DNA of 64,000 nucleotides from Roseobacter denitrificans OCh 114 (lineage in GTDB: Bacteria > Pseudomonadota > Alphaproteobacteria > Rhodobacterales > Rhodobacteraceae). The position numbers and the translations under genes were made by a program. Shown here one piece after another: positions 7,556 through 17,319 of the stretch (position 1 is the stretch's first letter; each line of letters begins with the position of its first letter). The stretch is from assembly GCF_000014045.1 (NCBI RefSeq), contig NC_008209.1, positions 2,379,001 through 2,443,000 of the forward strand, read 5' to 3'. Below the pieces are notes generated by a model, which worked only from the letters and a program-made list of their open reading frames with translations, made no database searches and had not been told where the DNA came from.

Positions 7556-8707
7556 ATGTCAAAAATCCTCATCGCAGGCGGTGGGTTTGCAGGTCTCTGG
7601 GCTGCAATGGCCGCCGCTGCAACGCGGCACCGTCAAGACGCCAATAACATCGCAATCACGCTCGTTTCGAAGGATCCGCATCTATGTATTCGACCACGTC
7701 TTTATGAAGGAGCGCGTCCCGAAATGCTGGTCCCCTTGGAGCCCTTGCTCGAGGCGATCGATGTCGGTTTCGAAACCGCCCGGATTTCGGAAGTGACCCC
7801 CACCGCGTTGCACACCAGACAGGGTGTCACCATGGAGCATGATCGCATGATCCTTGCCATGGGCAGCCATGTATCGATCCCCGCTGTGCCCGGCGCGGCG
7901 GTGCACGGCTTTACCGTGGATGCCTATAAACAGACGGAACACCTCGATGCGCATCTCTCCAAGCTGGACATCGCAGCGCCCGGCGCATCCGGGTTTGTCG
8001 TCGTGGGCGCGAGTTTCAGCGGGCTTGAAATCGCAACATCTCTGCGTGATCGCCTCGGGTCTGATCCCGAAATCTACCTGATTGATCGGCAGGACATTCC
8101 GGGCCAGTCGCTTGGAAACAGCCTGACCCTCGAAATCACGTCTGCGCTTGAAAAAGCGAACATTCAGTTTCTGGGGGGTGACTCCGTGACCTACGTCACG
8201 GCGGATCGCGTCATCCTGCATTCGGGCAAGGTGATCGACGCCGCGACCACGATTTTCGCAACCGGCCTGCAGCCTTCCCCCCTGGTCAAAGACATTGGCG
8301 TTCACGCGGGCGACGGGCGGCTGCGGCTTGACCGGAACCTCCGGGTCGTCGGTGAGACAGGTTTATTTGCCGCTGGCGACATCGGAGTTGCCGCAGCGGA
8401 TGCCACACACATGACGCTGATGTCGTGCCAACATGCGAGGCCCATGGGCGTTGTGGCCGGCCAGAATGCCGTGCTTGATCTGCTGGGACAGGACCTGCGG
8501 CCCTATGCGCAGCCTGACTACGCGACCTGTATCAGCCTCGGTGCGTCCAACGCCGTTTTCACCCAAGGCTGGGACAGGACCATCGCCAAGACCGGGACAG
8601 AAGGTGCCGCGATAAAAACGCAGATCAACGAAACGTGGATCTATCCCCCCAGTCCTGACGCGGGCCGCGAAGCGATCTTCGACGCCATCGTGCCGACACG
8701 GCCATGA
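7556..8707 (+). CDS. NDH-2-like FAD-dependent NAD(P)H oxidoreductase
   Basis: A 383-residue pyridine nucleotide-disulphide oxidoreductase. The FAD-binding motif GGGFAGLWAA lies at the N-terminus, a second dinucleotide fold GASFSGLEIA near residue 150, ATGLQPSPL near residue 240, and the late FAD-contact motif GLFAAGDIG near residue 270. The pattern is closest to type II NADH dehydrogenases and related enzymes. It is shorter than typical NDH-2 (about 430 residues) and I see no clear C-terminal amphipathic membrane anchor, so it may be soluble or act on a different acceptor. It is divergent from the LysR gene and followed 54 bases later by an SDR. Confidence 0.85.
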   Translation: MSKILIAGGGFAGLWAAMAAAATRHRQDANNIAITLVSKDPHLCIRPRLYEGARPEMLVPLEPLLEAIDVGFETARISEVTPTALHTRQGVTMEHDRMILAMGSHVSIPAVPGAAVHGFTVDAYKQTEHLDAHLSKLDIAAPGASGFVVVGASFSGLEIATSLRDRLGSDPEIYLIDRQDIPGQSLGNSLTLEITSALEKANIQFLGGDSVTYVTADRVILHSGKVIDAATTIFATGLQPSPLVKDIGVHAGDGRLRLDRNLRVVGETGLFAAGDIGVAAADATHMTLMSCQHARPMGVVAGQNAVLDLLGQDLRPYAQPDYATCISLGASNAVFTQGWDRTIAKTGTEGAAIKTQINETWIYPPSPDAGREAIFDAIVPTRP

Positions 8708-8761
8708 TGGCGGGAAAACGCGCGTATCCCTTCAATCAAACACCCTTCAACGAGGTCAGAC

Positions 8762-9646
8762 ATGACAGATACAAAAACAATTCTCATTACCGGCGCAAGC
8801 CGCGGTATTGGCCATCTTGCATCGCTGGCGCTGGCTGCACACGGCCATAGGGTCTATGCCGGAATGCGCGACATTGCAGGAAGCAACAAGGACGCGGCCT
8901 CCGCCATGCAGGCACAGGCACAGGCGGAGAGGCTCAACCTTGTCCCGCTTGAACTGGACGTTACAAACGCGCAAGCCTGCCAAACAGCCATCGACAAGAT
9001 CGAGGCAGATGGCCCTCTTGATGTGCTGGTCAACAACGCCGGGGTGATGCCTGTCGGTCTGACCGAGGCATTCACGATGGAGCAGGCAAAGGATGTTTTC
9101 GACGTGAACGTCTATGGCATCATGCGTTTGACGCGGGCCGCGCTGCCCTGCATGCGGGCCCGGAAATCCGGTCTGGTGATCAACCTCAGTTCTTCCGCGG
9201 GGCGTTTCGGGATGCCCTATTTCGGTATCTACTGCGCCAGCAAGTGGGCGGTTGAGGCTTACAGCGAAGCGCTCCACCACGAGCTTGAGACCTTTGGGAT
9301 CACCTGCGTTTTGATCGAGCCAAGCGGGCATGGCACAGATCTGGTCACGACAGCACCCGCGCCGCAGGACACGGCGCGTCTGGAGGCCTATGGCGATCTT
9401 GCGGCAGGTCGGGAACGCCTTCTGGACATGTTCGGGCATATGTTCGCAACGGACCTCATTGGGACCGATGCCAATAACGTGGCGACAGCAATCGCGCAGC
9501 TGATCGAGATGCCGGGAGCGCGGCCAATGCGCGTGCAAGTGGGGCACGACATGGGAGTAAGCGCGGTGAATGAGGCTGTCGCGCCCCTTCAGGCAAAACT
9601 GATCGAGACGTTGAAACCGGTCTATCGCGGCGCGCGCCAAGCATGA
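8762..9646 (+). CDS. SDR family NAD(P)-dependent oxidoreductase
   Basis: A 294-residue short-chain dehydrogenase. The cofactor motif TGASRGIGHLA is at residues 10-20, NNAGV near residue 94, the catalytic serine in NLSSSAGRFG near residue 143, and the Tyr-Lys pair in YCASKWAVEAYSEAL near residues 157-161. The length is at the long end of the classical SDR range. The alcohol or ketone substrate cannot be told. It lies just behind the NDH-2-like gene on the same strand and is probably cotranscribed under the LysR regulator. Confidence 0.93.
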   Translation: MTDTKTILITGASRGIGHLASLALAAHGHRVYAGMRDIAGSNKDAASAMQAQAQAERLNLVPLELDVTNAQACQTAIDKIEADGPLDVLVNNAGVMPVGLTEAFTMEQAKDVFDVNVYGIMRLTRAALPCMRARKSGLVINLSSSAGRFGMPYFGIYCASKWAVEAYSEALHHELETFGITCVLIEPSGHGTDLVTTAPAPQDTARLEAYGDLAAGRERLLDMFGHMFATDLIGTDANNVATAIAQLIEMPGARPMRVQVGHDMGVSAVNEAVAPLQAKLIETLKPVYRGARQA

Positions 9647-9779
9647 TATCGGCTTCCTGCGAGGCTTTGACGCGGAGGTTGTTTTGGCTTGGCCGAATGA
9701 TAAGCAGCTTGCCGATCCGGATGTCCTGCACCGTAGTGTCCGCGGCCATGGTATCTTGCTTTTGCGGTAAGGGGGCACG

Positions 9780-10163
9780 CAGCTGCGGAATGTCACTTGC
9801 CTTGCCGCATGGGTGATGATCATCGGGATCACGCCGATGTCGATGCGTACCGCAGTCGGTCGGCCATCGCTGGTCGAGGTGACCAGTCTTCTCCTTGCCC
9901 AGGTTGCGCCGGAGCGTCTTGAGCGCGCCGGACGCGGCGGTTTGCCTGCCCCGCACATATCGACTATGTGGAGGGCGGTGAGATCGCGGAAGGTTGTCAT
10001 GCGCGCGGCGACTTCGGCGCCAGCCCCTGATTGACCCGGGGTCAAGCTTCGCGGGCTTGGGCGTGGCATCGTCGCGACGGAGAAACGTCTCGCTCGCGTA
10101 GCGGCCCTTTCGTCTGATCTGAACCCGGTAGGCACCGGAGGGGAGTTTGGTGATGTGGGCCAT
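9780..10163 (-). pseudogene. Decayed tyrosine recombinase (phage-type integrase)
   Basis: The minus strand begins MAHITKLPSGAYRVQIRRKG and continues YASETFLRRDDA, a classic N-terminus of a site-specific tyrosine integrase. After about 33 residues the similarity jumps to another frame. There TTFRDLTALHIVDMCGAGK and, further on, IDIGVIPMIITHAA match the core-binding domain of the same family. The catalytic C-terminal domain is missing. So this is a frameshifted, truncated remnant, oriented away from dusA 115 bases to its right. dusA is a recognised integration site for mobile elements in alphaproteobacteria, so the remnant probably marks an old insertion. Confidence 0.75.
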
Positions 10164-10278
10164 TTCGTGTGCGGCCTATGTGTGCAATGTGTCGTCGTAG
10201 GAGGGGCGCATTCAGGGTTATCGAGGCGTATTCCAGCGTAGCAGCATTCGCCGCCAACAGTTTGAAGATACGGAAAAA

Positions 10279-11283
10279 ATGCAGATAAACCAACACGCTA
10301 AATTGTCTATCGCCCCTATGATGGACTGGACTGATCGCCATTGTCGGATGGTGCATCGTCAGTTGACGCATCAGTCGCTGCTTTACACGGAGATGGTGAC
10401 CTCTGCGGCTTTGGTACGGGGTGGGGCTTTGCATTTGCTGGCGTTTTCGCCGGATGAGCATCCGGTCGCGCTTCAGCTTGGCGGGTCTGACCCCAAGGAA
10501 CTGGCGCAGGCTGCCATGCTCGGTCAGACGGCGGGGTATCGCGAAATCAATTTGAACGTGGGGTGCCCGTCTGACCGGGTGCAGTCGGGTTGCTTCGGTG
10601 CGGTGCTTATGGAAAACCCGGGACTGGTTGCCGATTGCGTCTCGGCGATGCGCGAGGCTGTTGACATACCGGTCACGGTGAAGTGTCGCATCGGCGTTGA
10701 TGATCAAAACCCGGACGAGGTCTTGCCGGAGTTTCTGGCACGCATCGTGGCGGCCGGGTGTGAACGCGTGTCGATCCATGCCCGCAAGGCTTGGTTGCAG
10801 GGGCTGAGCCCCAAGGAAAACCGCGATATTCCGCCGCTGGACTATCCCCTCGTGCTGCGGATGAAGGAATATTTTCCCAATCTTCATATTTCGATCAACG
10901 GCGGGATCACATCGCTGGAACAAGCGGTGGGCTTTCTTGAGGCGGGCCTTGATGGCGTGATGATCGGTCGTGCGGCGTATCACACGCCAACGGATGTCCT
11001 GGGCGCGGTGGACCCGGTGATTTTTGGGACCGGCAAGGTCGTGACCGGCGAAGAAGCCGTGCACGCGATGCTCCCCTATATCGAGGCGCATGTCACCGGG
11101 GGCGGTCGGTTGGCGCAAATTACGCGCCACATGCTGGGCTTGTTTGCGAATCGCCCCGGTGCGCGGGTCTGGCGGCGCATGTTGTCAGAAGGTGCGCATT
11201 TGCCAAATGCCGGGCCAGCGCTGGTGTTGGACGCCCTGGCGCAGGTTAGGCACCATCAGGAGCTGGCGCAGCAGAGCGGGTAA
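10279..11283 (+). CDS. dusA: tRNA-dihydrouridine(20/20a) synthase DusA
   Basis: A 334-residue FMN enzyme that reduces uridine to dihydrouridine in the D-loop of tRNAs, using NADPH. Motifs: APMMDWTDRHCR at the N-terminus (FMN site), LNVGCPSDRVQSG with the catalytic cysteine near residue 98, VKCRIGVDD, and INGGITSL and GVMIGRAAYHTP for phosphate binding. The length is normal for DusA. The 5' coding sequence around 10313-10334 is the part used as an attachment site by dusA-targeting elements, and a decayed integrase lies just upstream, so this copy may have been rebuilt by an insertion. It looks intact. Confidence 0.96.
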   Translation: MQINQHAKLSIAPMMDWTDRHCRMVHRQLTHQSLLYTEMVTSAALVRGGALHLLAFSPDEHPVALQLGGSDPKELAQAAMLGQTAGYREINLNVGCPSDRVQSGCFGAVLMENPGLVADCVSAMREAVDIPVTVKCRIGVDDQNPDEVLPEFLARIVAAGCERVSIHARKAWLQGLSPKENRDIPPLDYPLVLRMKEYFPNLHISINGGITSLEQAVGFLEAGLDGVMIGRAAYHTPTDVLGAVDPVIFGTGKVVTGEEAVHAMLPYIEAHVTGGGRLAQITRHMLGLFANRPGARVWRRMLSEGAHLPNAGPALVLDALAQVRHHQELAQQSG

Positions 11284-11370
11284 CACAGGGCGCAGGTTTG
11301 CAGCCCTGCGCGCAGGGTTTTTCAAGCGCCGTTGCATGCAAGGTGCAATCGAGATGGAATGGGTCGGGTC

Positions 11371-12159
11371 ATGAAAGCCGAATTTTTTCAAAAAGGGTGG
11401 GGCGTCTTTGCCCCTGAAGCCGCCACGCTGAACTGGGCGCGGCATGCCTTGGGTGATGCGATTGACGCGCTGCACAATCCAGCGTTCAGCCAGTGGCACC
11501 AGTGCGAAAACACATGGTTTGTCGGATTGGATGTGTTGAGCAATGACGCGCAAGGGTGCATTGCCGGATCTGCGCCGCTCTCGGGGTCTGCGGTGGATTT
11601 CATTGCAGAGGCCTGTGGCGGCTGGCCTGCATTGCACCGGGGGCAGGTGTCGGGGGTCTTTCCGGGTTATCCGCGCCCGCGGGCAGGCGAAACAGAGGCC
11701 GGGTTCAGGTATCGCGCAAAGCGTGACGCCGCGCATGTGGATGGCGTTCTGGGTGTTGGCACGCCCAAGCGTCGCTTCGTGCAAGAGCCGCACGCCTTTA
11801 TCCTTGGGCTGCCGTTGACCCGGGCCGACCGGGATGCCGCCCCTCTCGTGGTGTGGGAAGGCAGCCACAGGATCATGAAAAACGCTTTTAACAAGGCGTT
11901 TAGCACCACGCAAGCCACGGATTTGTCGACTGTGGACGTGACCGAGGTATATCAATCCGCGCGCCGCGCCGTTTTTGAAACCTGTCCGCGTGTCATCGTG
12001 CATGGCCCGCCGGGGTCTGCCATTGTGGTGCATCGTCTGGCGCTGCACGGTGTGGCCCCGTGGGCGCAGGGGGCGACGGCTGATCCGGAGGGTCGCTTGA
12101 TTGCCTATTTCCGCCCTCCGATCGCGGGCGGGGTGCGGGCGTGGATCGAGATGCCCTAG
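11371..12159 (+). CDS. Phytanoyl-CoA dioxygenase-like (2OG-Fe(II) oxygenase-like) protein
   Basis: A 262-residue cytosolic protein. The pattern suggests a double-stranded beta-helix oxygenase of the PhyH type: a possible iron-binding HVDG (His-X-Asp) near the middle, GSHRIM after it, and a distal HRLALHGVAPW with an Arg in LIAYFRPP that could bind 2-oxoglutarate. The family assignment rests on these spaced residues alone, and the substrate is unknown. ATG 11371 starts MKAEFFQKGWGVF. A longer in-frame start at 11332 is possible but adds residues that look non-coding. It lies 87 bases after dusA on the same strand. Confidence 0.6.
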   Translation: MKAEFFQKGWGVFAPEAATLNWARHALGDAIDALHNPAFSQWHQCENTWFVGLDVLSNDAQGCIAGSAPLSGSAVDFIAEACGGWPALHRGQVSGVFPGYPRPRAGETEAGFRYRAKRDAAHVDGVLGVGTPKRRFVQEPHAFILGLPLTRADRDAAPLVVWEGSHRIMKNAFNKAFSTTQATDLSTVDVTEVYQSARRAVFETCPRVIVHGPPGSAIVVHRLALHGVAPWAQGATADPEGRLIAYFRPPIAGGVRAWIEMP

Positions 12160-12268
12160 GGCAGGATGCGCAACAGGGAATGAATGCGGCTGCAGCGCGC
12201 AATGGCCCCTTGGCAAGGGCGTGATCTGCAACTATACGCGCACCCTGATCTCCCGAAGGAACACGAAC

Positions 12269-13054
12269 ATGGTTGGCAGCGCAAATCTCAATATCATGAT
12301 GAAAGCCGCACGGCGGGCGGGCCGATCTCTGGTCAAGGACTTCCGGGAGGTGGAGAACCTTCAGGTGTCCATGAAGGGGGCGGGCGATTTTGTCACCCGT
12401 GCTGATCTCAACGCCGAGAATGTCCTGAAAGAAGACCTCATGGGGGCGCGCCCGACCTATGGATGGCTTGCGGAGGAAAGTGGCGAGGAAGAGGGGCAGG
12501 ACCCGACCCGCCGCTGGATCGTTGATCCGCTCGATGGGACCACCAACTTTCTGCACGGGCTGCCTCATTGGTCGGTGTCAATCGCGCTTGAGCACAAAGG
12601 GCAGGTGGTCGCCGGTGTTGTCTATGACCCGGCCAAGGACGAGATGTTCTTTGCCGAGAAAGGGGCCGGGGCCTGGATGAATGACAGCCGTTTGCGGGTG
12701 TCAGGGCGCAGCCAGATGATTGAGAGTATTTTCTCGACCGGCTTGCCTTACGCGGGCAGCACGGATTTGCCGGAAACGCTGCGCGATCTGGGCCGTATCT
12801 TGCCCGGATGTGCCGGGGTGCGGCGCTGGGGTGCCGCCTCGCTTGATCTGGCCTATGTCGCGGCGGGCCGGTATGATGGCTTTTGGGAACGCCGCCTCAA
12901 GGCGTGGGATATCGCGGCCGGCGTGATCATCGTGCGCGAGGCAGGCGGGCTGCTCGAACCCTTCGATCCACGTGGTGATATTCTGGGGTCGGGCTCGCTC
13001 ATCTGTGCCAATGAAAAACTGTTCTCACCCCTGGCCAAATTGGTGCGCGGCTGA
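12269..13054 (+). CDS. Inositol monophosphatase family protein
   Basis: A 261-residue Mg2+-dependent phosphatase of the SuhB/IMPase family. Metal-binding motifs are present: LAEESGEEEG near residue 67, WIVDPLDGTTNFLHG near residues 85-100, and the second motif WERRLKAWDIAAGVIIVREAGG near residue 210. Members hydrolyse inositol-1-phosphate and related sugar phosphates, and SuhB also takes part in rRNA transcription. ATG 12269 follows a GAAGGA site with about 9 bases spacing. It is convergent with the rhomboid gene, only 33 bases away. Confidence 0.93.
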   Translation: MVGSANLNIMMKAARRAGRSLVKDFREVENLQVSMKGAGDFVTRADLNAENVLKEDLMGARPTYGWLAEESGEEEGQDPTRRWIVDPLDGTTNFLHGLPHWSVSIALEHKGQVVAGVVYDPAKDEMFFAEKGAGAWMNDSRLRVSGRSQMIESIFSTGLPYAGSTDLPETLRDLGRILPGCAGVRRWGAASLDLAYVAAGRYDGFWERRLKAWDIAAGVIIVREAGGLLEPFDPRGDILGSGSLICANEKLFSPLAKLVRG

Positions 13055-13087
13055 CGAAGCGCGCCAAGCCACGCTGGCCCGACCTGC

Positions 13088-13831
13088 CTAGCGGCGCGTC
13101 ACTTTGGGAATGCGGCTTGGGCCGATGCGATAGGTGGCCTCGGGATGGGGCGGATGGCCATCTGTGCGCTGCCAGAACGCCGGGCCGCCCCGGCGCACCC
13201 AGAACGGGATCAAAAGAACCATGCCGGCGATGAACCCGCCCGCATGCGCCCAATAGGCCACCCCTGCTTCATCCGAACTTGACCCGACACCGCCGATAAT
13301 CTGCATCCCCAGCCAGAGCATCAGCATGATCCACGCAGGGATCGGCAGAATACGGAAAATCACGATCAGGATGATCAGGATATCCACCTTGGCCTTGGGA
13401 AAGAGCAGCAGATAGCCACCCATCACACCGGCAATGGCGCCCGATGCGCCAACCGTGGGGATCATCGCCATGGGGTCGACGGCATATTGCGCCAAAGAGG
13501 CGATGATACCGCAGCCCAGATAAAACAGGATGAATTTGCCATGGCCCAGCTCATCCTCGATATTGTCGCCAAAAATCCATAAAAACAGCATGTTGCCTGC
13601 CAGGTGGAAAAACCCGCCGTGCAGGAACATGGATGAAATCAGCGTATAATACCCATCCCCTTGCGACAGCCGGGCAGGGATCATCGCCCACTGCAGCCAG
13701 AACGCATTTATCGCGCGCACGTCTTCCATGATCCCGAAATAGCTCAGGAAAATGCCGGTGTTGGCAGCCATCAGCATATAGGTCACATAAGGAATGCGCC
13801 CGGAGGGATTGTGATCTCGGATCGGAAACAT
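13088..13831 (-). CDS. Rhomboid family intramembrane serine protease
   Basis: A 247-residue membrane protease with six or more membrane segments. The catalytic serine lies in VGASGAIAGVMGGY, and the partner histidine in AYWAHAGGFIAGMVLL. The N-terminal HGGFFHLAGNMLFLW loop, with His and Asn, is also typical. Rhomboids cut transmembrane helices of other proteins; the substrate cannot be guessed. The C-terminal tail of about 35 residues is charged and cytoplasmic. Confidence 0.94.
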   Translation of the reverse strand: MFPIRDHNPSGRIPYVTYMLMAANTGIFLSYFGIMEDVRAINAFWLQWAMIPARLSQGDGYYTLISSMFLHGGFFHLAGNMLFLWIFGDNIEDELGHGKFILFYLGCGIIASLAQYAVDPMAMIPTVGASGAIAGVMGGYLLLFPKAKVDILIILIVIFRILPIPAWIMLMLWLGMQIIGGVGSSSDEAGVAYWAHAGGFIAGMVLLIPFWVRRGGPAFWQRTDGHPPHPEATYRIGPSRIPKVTRR

Positions 13832-13899
13832 GGCGTCAAGCTGAGCGATTGCACCGCACAGGTCAAGCCGTTGTTCCGGCCCAGTGTTAACGCATTATG

Positions 13900-16800
13900 T
13901 CACGCCGCCGCCCCAAGAAGAGCGGCGTTCCCGCCAGAGGCTGTCGTGTCAACGCAGACATGCCGTTCCGCCAGCACCCGCGCAACATCCGGCGCGCCGG
14001 GTATCAGGGGAATGATGGGACCTTGGCGCGCGGCAAACGCGACCTCAATGGCGCGTCCTGTCGCCGCGTCGCCCCACCACAGGACACCGCCGTACTCCGG
14101 GCCATCGCGCAATGCGGCGGGGTCGATCTTTCCCTGCGCCTCAAGGGCCACGCCGCCCAATGCGCGGACGAGGCGCGCTTGTTCTTTTGCGGCTTGCGCA
14201 CCGGGGCCCATGCACAACAGCGCAGGCCGGGGCAAGGTGCTCAGACGGTTGGACTCGCCGGTCGGTCCCGGCAGGCTCAACGAGCTATGCGGCGTCACGG
14301 GTGCATCCATCGTCAGCGGCGCAAGCGTTGCCTGCGGTTGTGACCACTGCTCGGACACTTCCTTGCGATCGGCTTGCAAGAAGCGTGTCAGATAGTGCGG
14401 CCCACCCGCCTTCGGCCCGGTGCCTGACAGACCTTCGCCCCCAAAGGGCTGACTACCCACGATGGCACCGATCTGGTTGCGGTTGATATAGACATTGCCC
14501 GCCGCAATGCGCTCGCAAACATGTTGTACGCGATCATCAATACGCGTGTGCAGGCCAAAGGTCAGACCGTAGCCTGTCGCGTTTATGTCATCGATTACCG
14601 CATCAAGCTGGTGCGCCTTGAAGGTGGCCAAATGCAGCACGGGGCCAAAGATCTCACGCTCCAACGCGGCAATGCCGGGCACGGAAATCAGGGTTGGTGC
14701 AATGAAGGTGCCGGTTGCAGGCGCGGTGGTTTCCGCAATGACGCGCCCCTCTGCGCGGGCCTGCGCGATGTGCTGCGCGATGCCGTCGCGGGCCGCCGCA
14801 TCGATCACCGGGCCGACATCGGTTGACAGGTGCCACGGGTCCGCCACGGTCAGACACTGCATGGCGCCCAACAGCATCTTGGTGAATTCGGGCGCGATGT
14901 CCTCCTGAACATAAAGGCACCGCAGGGCAGAGCACCGCTGCCCGGCGGATTGAAAGGCGCTTTCGATAATCGCCTGAACGGCTTGTTCGGGCAGGGCGGT
15001 GCTGTCCACGATCATCGCGTTCAAACCGCCTGTTTCCGCGATCAGCGGCGTGCCGGGACGGCAGTTTTCAGCCATGGCGCTGCGGATGCGCAAAGCGGTC
15101 GCGGTGGAGCCGGTAAAGGCCACGCCTCCGATCCGGGCGTCCGAGGTGACCAGCGCGCCGATGTCTCCCGCGCCCGGCAGCAGTTGCAGGGCGCTGCGCG
15201 GCACGCCAGCCTCGTACATGAGGGTGATGGCGCGGTGGGCGATCAAGGGTGTCTGCTGGGCCGGTTTGGCCAGAACGGCATTGCCTGCGGCAAGCGCTGC
15301 GCTGATCTGCCCAAGGAAAATCGCCAGCGGGAAGTTCCACGGGGAAATGCAGGTAAAGATGCCCGCACATGGTGCGTCGGTGGCCTGTGATGCGTAAAAG
15401 CGCAGGAAATCCACCGCCTCGCGCAATTCCGCAACGCAATCCGGCAGGTTCTTACCGGCCTCGCGGGTGAGAAGCGTAAAGAGTTGCGCGTGATCGGCCT
15501 CCAGCAGGTCCGCCGCCTGCAATAACACGCGCCGCCGCTCTGTGGGGGGGGCCGCCCATGGCGTTGCCGTGGCAAAGGCAGCCTCGACATCAGCCGCCGT
15601 TGCCCAGACGACCGACCCCACCCGATCCGAAGGGTCAGCGGGATTGAGGACCGCCTCCGTGGGAGCATCATTCGCGGTCTCGCCAGAGACGAGCAGCGGT
15701 GCGGCCTGCCACGCGCTCTTGGCAAAGCCATCGCGCGCCTCGAACAGCGCCTCCAGCGTTTGACTGTGCGTCAGATCGAACCCGCGTGAATTGCAACGCT
15801 CCGGTGCAAAGAGGTCGGGGCCGGACGGAATCTGCGCCACAGGCTCTGTAATCACCTTTTCAAAGGGGTCAGCGGCCACAACCTCAGCCGGGACATCTTC
15901 ATCCACGATCTGGTTCACAAAGCTCGAATTGGCCCCGTTTTCCAACAGCCTGCGCACAAGGTAGGCCAAGAGGTCGCGATGCGCACCAACCGGGGCATAA
16001 ATCCGGCAGCGCGTCTTGTTTTGCTGCAAAACCAAGGTATGCAGCGTCTCACCCATCCCATGCAGGCGTTGGAATTCATAGGCCTGCGGGTCATCTGCCA
16101 TATGCAGGATGGCCGCGACGGTATGCGCGTTATGGGTCGCAAACTGCGGATAGATGCGATCGGTCATGCCAAGCAGTTTGCGGGCGTTGCAAATGTAGGA
16201 GACATCGGTTTGTGCTTTCTGCGTGAACACTGGAAAGCCTTCAACGCCTTCGACCTGCGCGCGTTTGATTTCCGTGTCCCAATAGGCCCCTTTGACAAGG
16301 CGGACCATGATTTTGCGGTCGTGCCGTTTGGCCATTTCATAGAGCGTATCAATCACAATGCCCGCGCGCGGTCCAAAGGCCTGCACAACGATGCCAAAGC
16401 CATCCCAGCCCCGCAGCGCCGGCTCGCCCATCACGCAGTCTATGACGTCGAGCGACAGGCCAAGGCGATCCGCCTCTTCGGCATCCACGTTGAGGCCCAT
16501 GCCGGCGGATTTTGCCAGAAGCGCAAGCGCGCGCAACCGCGGGACAAGGTCGGACATCACCGCCTCTTGCTGCGCGACTTCGTAACGCGGATGCAGAGCG
16601 GAGAGTTTGACCGAAATACCGGGGTTCTTGCGAATGTCGTCGTCGGTGCAGGCCGTGGCAATCGCGGAAATCGCGCGGCTGTAGCTCAGGTGATAGCGTT
16701 TTGCATCGGCTTCGGTGCGGGCAGCTTCCCCCAGCATGTCATAGGAATAGGTAAACCCCTTTTTCTCCATGCCTGCAGCACGTTCCATGGCGGCATTAAT

Positions 16801-17319
16801 GTTCTCTCCCAGTACGAACTGCCGCCCCATCTCTTTCATGGCACGGCTGACGGCGGTGCGGATGACAGGTTCGCCCAGGCGTTTGAGTGCGGCGCGCAAC
16901 TGGCGCACGGGCCCCGGATGGCTGTCATCCAGAACCCGCCCGGTGAGCATCAGGGCCCATGTAGATGCATTGACAAGGCTGGAGGCAGAGTGCCCCAGAT
17001 GACGCCCCCAATCGGAGGGTGCGATCTTGTCCTCGATCAGCGCATCAATCGTTTCGGGATCAGGCACGCGCAGCAGCGCTTCGGCCAGACACATCAGCGC
17101 GACACCCTCATCCGTGGACAGCCCATATTCCGCGAGGAAAACCTCCATCAGCCCGGGGCTGGTGGTGTTGCGAATGTCATCGACCAGCCTGGCCGCCGCT
17201 GCACTGATTTGCGCACGGTCTGTTTTGGTCAGGGCGGTCTGCGATATCATCTCCAGGATAATCTCGTCAGGATCGGCATAGGTTTTTTCATCAACGCTTT
17301 GGCGCAAGGCAGAGATCAT
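13900..17319 (-). CDS. putA: Bifunctional proline dehydrogenase / glutamate-semialdehyde dehydrogenase PutA
   Basis: A 1139-residue enzyme that oxidises proline to glutamate in two steps, at the membrane face. The FAD-dependent proline dehydrogenase half contains VKLSALHPRYE, DAEEADRL and VRLVKGAYWDTEIKRA. The aldehyde dehydrogenase half contains ISPWNFPLAIFLG, GVAFTGSTATA, ETGGLNAM and the catalytic-cysteine motif SAFQSAGQRCSALR. There is no N-terminal ribbon-helix-helix DNA-binding domain, so it should not repress its own gene; the divergent Lrp-type gene at 17453 is the likely regulator. ATG 17319 is chosen over TTG 17331. The C-terminal 200 residues are less conserved. Confidence 0.96.
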   Translation of the reverse strand: MISALRQSVDEKTYADPDEIILEMISQTALTKTDRAQISAAAARLVDDIRNTTSPGLMEVFLAEYGLSTDEGVALMCLAEALLRVPDPETIDALIEDKIAPSDWGRHLGHSASSLVNASTWALMLTGRVLDDSHPGPVRQLRAALKRLGEPVIRTAVSRAMKEMGRQFVLGENINAAMERAAGMEKKGFTYSYDMLGEAARTEADAKRYHLSYSRAISAIATACTDDDIRKNPGISVKLSALHPRYEVAQQEAVMSDLVPRLRALALLAKSAGMGLNVDAEEADRLGLSLDVIDCVMGEPALRGWDGFGIVVQAFGPRAGIVIDTLYEMAKRHDRKIMVRLVKGAYWDTEIKRAQVEGVEGFPVFTQKAQTDVSYICNARKLLGMTDRIYPQFATHNAHTVAAILHMADDPQAYEFQRLHGMGETLHTLVLQQNKTRCRIYAPVGAHRDLLAYLVRRLLENGANSSFVNQIVDEDVPAEVVAADPFEKVITEPVAQIPSGPDLFAPERCNSRGFDLTHSQTLEALFEARDGFAKSAWQAAPLLVSGETANDAPTEAVLNPADPSDRVGSVVWATAADVEAAFATATPWAAPPTERRRVLLQAADLLEADHAQLFTLLTREAGKNLPDCVAELREAVDFLRFYASQATDAPCAGIFTCISPWNFPLAIFLGQISAALAAGNAVLAKPAQQTPLIAHRAITLMYEAGVPRSALQLLPGAGDIGALVTSDARIGGVAFTGSTATALRIRSAMAENCRPGTPLIAETGGLNAMIVDSTALPEQAVQAIIESAFQSAGQRCSALRCLYVQEDIAPEFTKMLLGAMQCLTVADPWHLSTDVGPVIDAAARDGIAQHIAQARAEGRVIAETTAPATGTFIAPTLISVPGIAALEREIFGPVLHLATFKAHQLDAVIDDINATGYGLTFGLHTRIDDRVQHVCERIAAGNVYINRNQIGAIVGSQPFGGEGLSGTGPKAGGPHYLTRFLQADRKEVSEQWSQPQATLAPLTMDAPVTPHSSLSLPGPTGESNRLSTLPRPALLCMGPGAQAAKEQARLVRALGGVALEAQGKIDPAALRDGPEYGGVLWWGDAATGRAIEVAFAARQGPIIPLIPGAPDVARVLAERHVCVDTTASGGNAALLGAAA

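Noticed and set aside
8756-10135. Minus-strand frame of 459 codons
   Set aside because: Mostly antisense to the SDR gene. Only its first 100 codons carry meaning, as part of the frameshifted integrase relic, and they were annotated as such.
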